Source: Heliomicrobium modesticaldum Ice1
GTDB taxonomy: Bacteria; Bacillota; Desulfitobacteriia; Heliobacteriales; Heliobacteriaceae
Length of the DNA stretch: 64,000 bases
Assembly (NCBI RefSeq): GCF_000019165.1
Contig: NC_010337.2
Coordinates: 1,665,001-1,729,000, forward strand
Direction: 5' to 3'
Under the pieces are notes generated by a model. The model saw only the letters and a program-made list of their open reading frames with translations, searched no databases and had not been told where the DNA came from. Positions 59,009 to 64,000 of this stretch are shown here, piece by piece. A program made the position numbers and the translations under genes. Position 1 is the first letter of the stretch. Every line of letters begins with the position of its first letter.

Positions 59009-59815
59009 ATGCGACAGCGACCTTTTTTGAAATGGGCAGGCAACAAGTACCGGATCATCCACCGCATCCGGGCCGTTCTCCCTGCAGGCAACCGGCTGAT
59101 TGAACCCTTCGTCGGCTCCGCCGCCGTCTTCTTGAACACCAGTTTCAAGGAAAATCTGCTCGCTGACTGCAACGGCGATCTGATCCGCCTCTACCAGACG
59201 GTAAAAACAGGCGGCGAAGATTTCATTGCCTACTGCCGTTCCTTTTTCACGGAGGAGAACAATCGACCGGAACGGTACTATGCGCTTCGGGAGATTTTCA
59301 ACACTACCGATGACGGGGATCTCAAATCGGCCCTTTTCATTTATCTGAATCGACACAGTTACAACGGTCTGTGCCGATATAACGCCAGCGGCAAGTTCAA
59401 CGCGCCGGCGGGGCGGTACAAAAAGCCCTATTTTCCCGAGCGGGAGCTGCGGTTTTTTATGGCGAAAGCCCGCGACGCTGTGTTTCTTTGCCAGGACTTC
59501 ACTCAAACGATGGGAGAGGCCCGTCCTGGCGATGTGGTCTATTGCGACCCGCCCTATGTGCCGCTTTCTCGGACCTCGAATTTCACAGGCTACAGCGCCG
59601 GTGGTTTCGGCGAAGCGGAGCAGTGGAAACTGGCCGAATTGGCGCGCCAGTTGGCCGATCGGGGTGTTTCGGTGCTTATCTCCAATCACGATACCGATTT
59701 TACGCAAAAGGCCTACGATGCAGCCCGGATCGAGCGCTTCCCTGTGCAGCGGTTTGTCAGTTGCGACGGCGCCAACCGGGGGAAGGCAGGGGAACTGCTG
59801 GCGCTGTTTGGTTGA
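59009..59815 (+). CDS. dam: Orphan DNA adenine methyltransferase (D12 class, Dam-like)
   Basis: A 268-residue alpha-class N6-adenine methylase. The SAM motif PFLKWAGNKYRI is at the N-terminus, FVGSAAVFLN follows, and the catalytic DPPY is in VVYCDPPYVPLSR. No restriction endonuclease adjoins. Recognition of GATC is suggested by Dam similarity only. ATG 59009 has GGGAG nine bases upstream. Confidence 0.9.
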   Translation: MRQRPFLKWAGNKYRIIHRIRAVLPAGNRLIEPFVGSAAVFLNTSFKENLLADCNGDLIRLYQTVKTGGEDFIAYCRSFFTEENNRPERYYALREIFNTTDDGDLKSALFIYLNRHSYNGLCRYNASGKFNAPAGRYKKPYFPERELRFFMAKARDAVFLCQDFTQTMGEARPGDVVYCDPPYVPLSRTSNFTGYSAGGFGEAEQWKLAELARQLADRGVSVLISNHDTDFTQKAYDAARIERFPVQRFVSCDGANRGKAGELLALFG

Positions 59816-59985
59816 GATTTTTTTTGCAGATAAAGGGCAACAGAATAGGGAGAAAGAGGGCTGTCGGCGCCGATGAAGGGGAATACTGGTACAGACGATA
59901 GGCACGTTGCTTGAAGGCGCCTTGGAAAAGGCACCGTTAAAACGCTTTTGGATAGTTTTGGATAGATTGCGAGGGAAGCACCGCA

Positions 59986-60540
59986 TTGACGGAACAACGA
60001 TGGCAGATATTCCTGCCCGATGAGTCGGCCACAGAGGAACTGGGAAGGTGGCTGGCTGAACGGGTTCGGCCGGGAGATATCCTGTTGCTCTACGGCGACC
60101 TGGGCGCCGGCAAGACGACGCTCGTTCGCGGACTTGCCCGCCGTCTCGGTTATGCGGGGCGGGTGACGAGTCCAACATTTACCCTTGTTCACGAATACGA
60201 GGGAGACCTTCCCATCTACCATTTTGATCTCTACCGGCTGGACGAGCCCGATCAGGTCTGGGAGATCGGTTGGGCCGATTACCTGCGCGGCGAGGGCGTC
60301 CTTTGTATCGAATGGCCGGAACGTCTCGGCGGCCTGATGCCCGACGAGGCGCTGACAATCCGACTCTCCCATCCGGGTGAGGAAGGGGGAACAGTCGGGG
60401 TGAGGGTGAACGAAGTTGAGGGCGCTGTCGCCGCAGGGCGGATCGTCGAACTGGCCGGCTTTGGAGAACGGCCGGAGGCATTGGTGAAGGAGTGGAGGAA
60501 GACGTGTTCGTCCTTGGGATCGATTGTTCCACCTCTGTGA
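59986..60540 (+). CDS. tsaE: tRNA threonylcarbamoyladenosine biosynthesis ATPase TsaE
   Basis: A 184-residue P-loop ATPase: GDLGAGKTTLVRGLARRLG, SPTFTLVHEYEG and CIEWPERLGG. It supports the TsaB-TsaD complex in t6A synthesis. TTG 59986 follows GAGGGAAGC. The C-terminal 30 residues differ from the core and overlap the tsaB start region by 37 bp. Confidence 0.93.
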   Translation: MTEQRWQIFLPDESATEELGRWLAERVRPGDILLLYGDLGAGKTTLVRGLARRLGYAGRVTSPTFTLVHEYEGDLPIYHFDLYRLDEPDQVWEIGWADYLRGEGVLCIEWPERLGGLMPDEALTIRLSHPGEEGGTVGVRVNEVEGAVAAGRIVELAGFGERPEALVKEWRKTCSSLGSIVPPL

Positions 60541-61289
60541 CGGCGCTGGCAGTCGTCGACGATGCGCAGGTGGTGGCGGAAACCTTTTTACATAATGACC
60601 GGCCTCATTCGAAGCGGCTGTTGCCTGCTATCGAACAGCTGCTTGCCCTGGCGGAGTTGTCGCTGTCTGACATGGCCGGGTTGGCCGTCGCCATCGGTCC
60701 CGGCTCCTTTACGGGCCTTCGCATCGGCCTGGCGACGGTGAAGGGGATGGCCCACCCGCTGAGCCTGCCCGTCGTCGGCGTGCCGACGCTGGAGGCGCTG
60801 GCCTGGAATGGTTGGCCCTTTCGGGGATACATCTGTCCGATCCTCGATGCCCGCAAGAACGAGGTCTACACCAGTCTCTACCGAGGTGAGACAGGGGGCC
60901 TGAAGAAGGTGGGCGAAGAACAGGCTGTGGCGCCGCAGGAGCTTTTAGAACAGTTGCGAGCGGCCTTGCCGGTGACGCCGGAATCAGCCCAAAGGCAGTC
61001 ATCGCCGACAACGGCAGGTCAGATCCTCTTCTTAGGCGACGCCGTTCCCGTCTACCGGGAACGGCTTCAAGAAGCCCTCGGTGAGAGCGCCCTCTTCGCC
61101 CCCGCCGAAACCTGCTACCCCCGCGGCAGCCAGGTGGCCCGCCTTGGCTGGCGGCGCCTGCGACAGGGCGATGTTGACGACCTGCACAAGCTGACCCCCA
61201 GGTATATCCGCCCGTCGGAGGCGGAGGTCAACTGGGCGAAAAAGCATGGCACGCATAGGGATGCTTGCCGCCTTGCGCCGGAGGGATAG
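60504..61289 (+). CDS. tsaB: t6A biosynthesis protein TsaB
   Basis: A 261-residue ASKHA-fold protein: VLGIDCSTSVTALAVV, AIGPGSFTGLRIGLATVKG and ILDARKNEVY. It scaffolds TsaD. GTG 60504 with GGAGG five bases upstream overlaps tsaE. A linker of about 35 residues (ALPVTPESAQRQSSPTTAG) is longer than usual. Confidence 0.93.
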   Translation: MFVLGIDCSTSVTALAVVDDAQVVAETFLHNDRPHSKRLLPAIEQLLALAELSLSDMAGLAVAIGPGSFTGLRIGLATVKGMAHPLSLPVVGVPTLEALAWNGWPFRGYICPILDARKNEVYTSLYRGETGGLKKVGEEQAVAPQELLEQLRAALPVTPESAQRQSSPTTAGQILFLGDAVPVYRERLQEALGESALFAPAETCYPRGSQVARLGWRRLRQGDVDDLHKLTPRYIRPSEAEVNWAKKHGTHRDACRLAPEG

Positions 61290-61291
61290 AC

Positions 61292-61831
61292 ATGGGAAAG
61301 GAAGATGTCAACTATTACTTCCGGCCTATGACGGTCAAGGATGTGGACGAGGTCCTGGCGATCGAACAGGTCTCTTTCCCGACGCCGTGGAGCCGCAGCG
61401 CTTTTGTGACCGAACTGACGGAGAGCCGCCTCTCCCATTACTGGGTCTGTGTCGAAGGGGCCGAAAAGGATGGGCGCCTTAACCCTTTCCCTGTTGAGCC
61501 GACGGAGCGGGTGATCGGCTATGTCGGCGTCTGGATCATCCTTGATGAGGTGCACATCACCACCATCGCCATCCACCCGGAACGGCGCGGAGAAGGACTC
61601 GGCGAGGCGCTGCTGGAGTATATCTTTTTTGAAACGGCCCAACTCGGCGGGGAGCGGATCACCCTGGAGGTCCGTCCCTCCAATACGAAGGCGCTGGCGC
61701 TCTACCGCAAGCGGGGCTTTCAAGAGGTGGGCCGCCGGCGTGGCTATTACACCGATACGGGGGAAGACGCCATTATCATGTGGCGTGAGCTGGACATCCC
61801 CAAAAACCGCTTCCGGAACGGGGAGGGATAA
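61292..61831 (+). CDS. rimI: Ribosomal-protein-S18-alanine N-acetyltransferase
   Basis: A 179-residue GNAT enzyme with DEVHITTIAIHPERRGEGLG (acetyl-CoA loop), LEVRPSNTKALALYRKRGF and RRGYYTDTGEDAIIMW. Its place after tsaE-tsaB is the standard order. ATG 61292 after GGAGGGAT. Confidence 0.92.
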   Translation: MGKEDVNYYFRPMTVKDVDEVLAIEQVSFPTPWSRSAFVTELTESRLSHYWVCVEGAEKDGRLNPFPVEPTERVIGYVGVWIILDEVHITTIAIHPERRGEGLGEALLEYIFFETAQLGGERITLEVRPSNTKALALYRKRGFQEVGRRRGYYTDTGEDAIIMWRELDIPKNRFRNGEG

Positions 61832-61908
61832 GGAGGATTTCCTCCACCTTTGCCGAAATGGATCACCACCCGGTCTTTCAAAACATTCGGAAAGGCAGGT
61901 TGGCCGCT

Positions 61909-62298
61909 ATGATCGTTCGGGACAAGATGGTCACCCCGGTCATCACGACCGGCATATTCACACCGATCCGGGACGCCTTGCGGATGATGACGGAGAAAAA
62001 CATCCGGCGTTTGCCGGTCATCGATGACAAGGAACGCCTCGTCGGCATCGTCGCTTTTCATGACATCGACAAAGCCATGCGTTCCCCCGGCGTGATCCCT
62101 TTGACGCCGGTGGAATGGGTGATGACCAAAAACCCTGTCTATGTGGAGGCCACGATGCCCCTGGCCGACAGCGTCCGCATGATGCGGCGCTACAAGGTCA
62201 GTTGCCTGCCTGTCGTCGCCGGGGAGAAGGTGGTCGGCATCCTCTCCGTCAGCGACATCCTCCAGCTGTGCGCCGACCTGCTTGAAGCCGGCCAGTAA
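61909..62298 (+). CDS. Two-CBS-domain protein, short form
   Basis: A 129-residue bare CBS pair: VRDKMVTPVITTGIFTPI with RRLPVIDDKERLVGIVAFHD, then MTKNPVYVEATMPLAD with CLPVVAGEKVVGILSVSD. Probably an adenine nucleotide sensor. ATG 61909 after AAAGGCAGG; an upstream ATG 61858 lacks a site. Confidence 0.88.
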   Translation: MIVRDKMVTPVITTGIFTPIRDALRMMTEKNIRRLPVIDDKERLVGIVAFHDIDKAMRSPGVIPLTPVEWVMTKNPVYVEATMPLADSVRMMRRYKVSCLPVVAGEKVVGILSVSDILQLCADLLEAGQ

Positions 62299-62313
62299 CA
62301 GATAACGGACACA

Positions 62314-62337
62314 CCCTGCCGCGGGCAGGGTTTTTTG
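62314..62337 (+). terminator. Terminator after CBS gene
   Basis: CCCTGCC/GGCAGGG followed by TTTTTT. Confidence 0.88.
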
Positions 62338-62407
62338 GTTTCGCCTCCGCAGAGAACCCCCTGATTCGCGGCGGCGCAGCTGCACCTAGTGGAGAAGGGA
62401 TGATAAG

Positions 62408-63202
62408 ATGCTGATCGTGGGGGAAAAGATCAACACAGCGCGCCCCGGTATCGAAGGCGCCGTCATATCGAGAAAGGCGACCTTCATTCAGGATCTGGCG
62501 CTGCGGCAGAAGCTCTGCGGCGCTGATGTGCTCGATCTGAACTGCACCACCCTGCGCCATCGCGAGCCTGACGCCTTGCGATGGCTCGTCGAGACGGTGC
62601 AAACGGTCGTCAACGAGCCTGTCTGCCTGGACAGCCCTAACCCGCTCGCCCTGGAAGCCGCCTTGCAGGTTCACAAAGGGAGAGCCATCATCAACGCCAT
62701 ATCGGCGGAAGAGAGCCGTTACCAGATGCTGATCCCGCTCGTCAAAGCTTACGACTGCAAGGTGGTGGCCCTCTGTTTCGATGACACGGGCGTGCCGAAC
62801 ACGGTGGAGGAGGAACTGCAGATCGCCCGTTCTCTCGTGGAACGACTCGTCGGCGATGGTGTCGATTTTGAGGACATCTATGTCGACCCATTCATCCGGT
62901 CCATCGGGCAGGACGAACACTGGGGCAACTTTGGTCTCGAGATCATCCGCCGCATCCGCGAGGAGTTTCCGAAGGTACACATCCTCTGCGGCATCTCCAA
63001 CATCTCCTACGGCATGCCGGCGCGGTCGCTCCTCAACCGCACCTTCCTGACGCTGGCCATCTACGCCGGCCTGGACGGCGCGATCCTCGATCCGGAGAAC
63101 AAGGGGCTGATGGCCTCCCTGCGCAGCACGGAAACGCTTCTGCAAAAGGACCCCGGTTTCCGGCGCTACCTGATGGCTTTCCGGGAAGGGCTGTTGACGT
63201 GA
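62408..63202 (+). CDS. Methyltetrahydrofolate:corrinoid methyltransferase (AcsE/MtgA-like)
   Basis: A 264-residue pterin-binding TIM barrel. GADVLDLNCTT, VCLDSPNPLALEAAL, NAISAEE, DPFIRSIGQD and GISNISYGMPAR follow the AcsE-type pattern of methyl-H4folate methyltransferases. Such enzymes move a methyl group between H4folate and a corrinoid protein. No corrinoid protein or acs gene adjoins. ATG 62408 follows GAAGGGATGATAAG. Confidence 0.9.
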   Translation: MLIVGEKINTARPGIEGAVISRKATFIQDLALRQKLCGADVLDLNCTTLRHREPDALRWLVETVQTVVNEPVCLDSPNPLALEAALQVHKGRAIINAISAEESRYQMLIPLVKAYDCKVVALCFDDTGVPNTVEEELQIARSLVERLVGDGVDFEDIYVDPFIRSIGQDEHWGNFGLEIIRRIREEFPKVHILCGISNISYGMPARSLLNRTFLTLAIYAGLDGAILDPENKGLMASLRSTETLLQKDPGFRRYLMAFREGLLT

Positions 63203-63224
63203 CCGCTTGCAAGAGCAGGAGGCA

Positions 63225-63297
63225 GCCTATGCTCAGAATAAAGCCTGAGATAGCCTATGATCAGAATAAGGCCTGAAAAAGGGGTAAAGCCTGAAAA
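63225..63297. repeat. Short diverged tandem repeats
   Basis: AGCCTATGCTCAGAATAAAG is followed 25 bp later by AGCCTATGATCAGAATAAGG; the end piece AAGCCTGAAAAA recurs once more. Only two full units, so not an array. Confidence 0.7.
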
Positions 63298-63331
63298 AAG
63301 AGCGTAAAATGCCGGCAAAGAGGGTGATTTG

Positions 63332-63910
63332 ATGGGCCATGTCTTTGATAGCAGCGCTTTCGCCAAACTGGATAACCCGCGCCGGCGGGAACTGCTGCCG
63401 CCGGAGTCGATCTTGGAAGGCTTGGGTGTTACGGCGGGGTCACGCCTCGCCGACTTCGGCTGCGGAACAGGCTATCTGGCCCTTCCCGCCGCCACAGTCG
63501 TTGGGACGGAAGGTCATGTTTTTGCCATGGACCTGCAGGAGCGGATGCTGGTGGAGGCGCGCCGCCGCAGCGAGGCCGCCGGCCTTTGCAACATCGCCTG
63601 GATCCTCAACCCGGAGGGGCATATCCCGCTTCCCGGCGCTTTTGTGGATCGGTTGGCCATGGTCGCTGTGTTTCACGAGATCAGGCAACGGGAAGAAGTC
63701 CTGGCGGAAGCCTGCCGCGTCCTGCAGCCCCGAGGTCGCATCGGGATCGTCGACTGGACGCCCGGTTTTACCGAGATGGGGCCGCAAGAGGATCACCGCG
63801 TTCCCGCTGAGACGGCGGCGGGGCTGTTGGAAGCTGCCGGTTTTTCGCACATCTCCATCGGGGCAGTCAGCGCCGGCTTTTACATCGTCACGGGGGAAAA
63901 ACCGGCCTGA
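63332..63910 (+). CDS. Class I SAM-dependent methyltransferase
   Basis: A 192-residue Rossmann methyltransferase with motif I LADFGCGTGYLALPAA, the acidic loop FAMDLQERM and VVFHEI-like post-motifs (VAVFHEIRQREEVLAE). Resembles UbiE/arsenite methyltransferase relatives; substrate unknown. ATG 63332, after GAGGGTGATTTG. Confidence 0.88.
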   Translation: MGHVFDSSAFAKLDNPRRRELLPPESILEGLGVTAGSRLADFGCGTGYLALPAATVVGTEGHVFAMDLQERMLVEARRRSEAAGLCNIAWILNPEGHIPLPGAFVDRLAMVAVFHEIRQREEVLAEACRVLQPRGRIGIVDWTPGFTEMGPQEDHRVPAETAAGLLEAAGFSHISIGAVSAGFYIVTGEKPA

Positions 63911-63912
63911 CT

Positions 63913-63941
63913 GTTGCGTCGATAGGGGTATGGGGTATAAT
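63913..63941 (+). promoter_or_regulatory. Promoter-like sequence before the last gene
   Basis: TTGCGT and TATAAT with 16 bp between, 40 bp before the partial gene at the right edge. Confidence 0.5.
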
Positions 63942-63979
63942 GGTGATAAAGCCATGAGGGAGCACAGGAGGGGAAAAGG

Positions 63980-64000
63980 TTGCAATGGGTGATTGACGAG
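63980..64000 (+). CDS. Start of a gene cut by the window edge
   Basis: AGGAGGGG precedes a TTG at 63980 followed by QWVIDE. Only seven codons are visible, so no function can be given. Confidence 0.5.

Noticed and set aside
63225-63297. Possible CRISPR array
   Set aside because: Only two diverged units with no spacers and no cas genes.

Overview
The window is about 64 kb of GC-rich Firmicute-type chromosome. Shine-Dalgarno sites are strong, GTG and TTG starts are frequent, and most operons end in Rho-independent hairpins. Sporulation-type genes (a Spo0F-like receiver, YjcZ-like micro-proteins), an anaerobic corrinoid/folate methyltransferase, an alr-mazEF block and CsoR/CopA copper control fit a spore-forming clostridium. 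Heliobacteriaceae is my best guess, by overall resemblance only. No rRNA, tRNA, CRISPR array, prophage or photosynthesis gene was seen.

Region 1 (1-6.75 kb) is a mobile-element scar. Two opposed copies of one IS1182-type element flank a broken IS1380 transposase, an intact metallophosphoesterase and most of an EAL-domain gene. The right copy (3881-5793) sits in that EAL gene with a 6-bp CGAGTA duplication; removing it restores one continuous frame of about 358 codons. A [promoter - thioredoxin-like - metallophosphoesterase] cassette was duplicated here and each copy has lost the gene the other keeps. Region 2 (6.8-18.8 kb) holds two membrane proteins (one frameshifted), a chemoreceptor with a C-terminal zinc (CZB) domain, a 33-residue Arg/Cys-rich micro-protein, a group II intron placed directly after that gene's terminator, a minimal metalloprotease clipped by the intron, two tandem DUF445 proteins and a membrane histidine kinase.

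Region 3 (19-23.3 kb) is an IS607-type element of about 2 kb between two GG dinucleotides directly in front of prfC. Its serine-recombinase gene has a large internal deletion, while its TnpB keeps the three RuvC acidic residues but lacks the usual zinc ribbon. Region 4 (23.4-38.3 kb) includes an RsbW-like ATPase, a CstA-family transporter beside a LytS/LytT two-component pair (a probable pyruvate sensing and uptake module), bioB with a BirA-like operator, uppP, cysK, two YjcZ-like micro-proteins, a Tat-exported peptidoglycan-binding protein, larE, an AprB-like ferredoxin and an ABC exporter operon.

Region 5 (38.5-49.4 kb) has an 866-residue orphan protein ending in a pRiA4b ORF-3-like domain, a four-gene group resembling yjfL/yjfC/yjfM (DUF350, ATP-grasp, small protein, Ser/Gly-rich lipoprotein), rpsF-rpsR without ssb, a csoR-copA-copZ copper island with a clear operator, an RsbW-like ATPase and cheW. 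Region 6 (49.5-64 kb) is mostly co-directional housekeeping: acpS, nnrDE, a CBS protein, alr, mazE/mazF-type genes, a class-I amidotransferase hydrolase, HD-GYP, asparaginase, amidohydrolase, Spo0F-like receiver, orphan Dam methylase, tsaE-tsaB-rimI, a CBS protein, a methyl-H4folate methyltransferase and a SAM methyltransferase.

The candidates most worth following up are the IS607/TnpB derivative, whose predicted guide would be the prfC leader; the reciprocally decayed duplicated cassette; the IS-interrupted EAL gene; the terminator-targeted intron; and the orphan pRiA4b-like protein.
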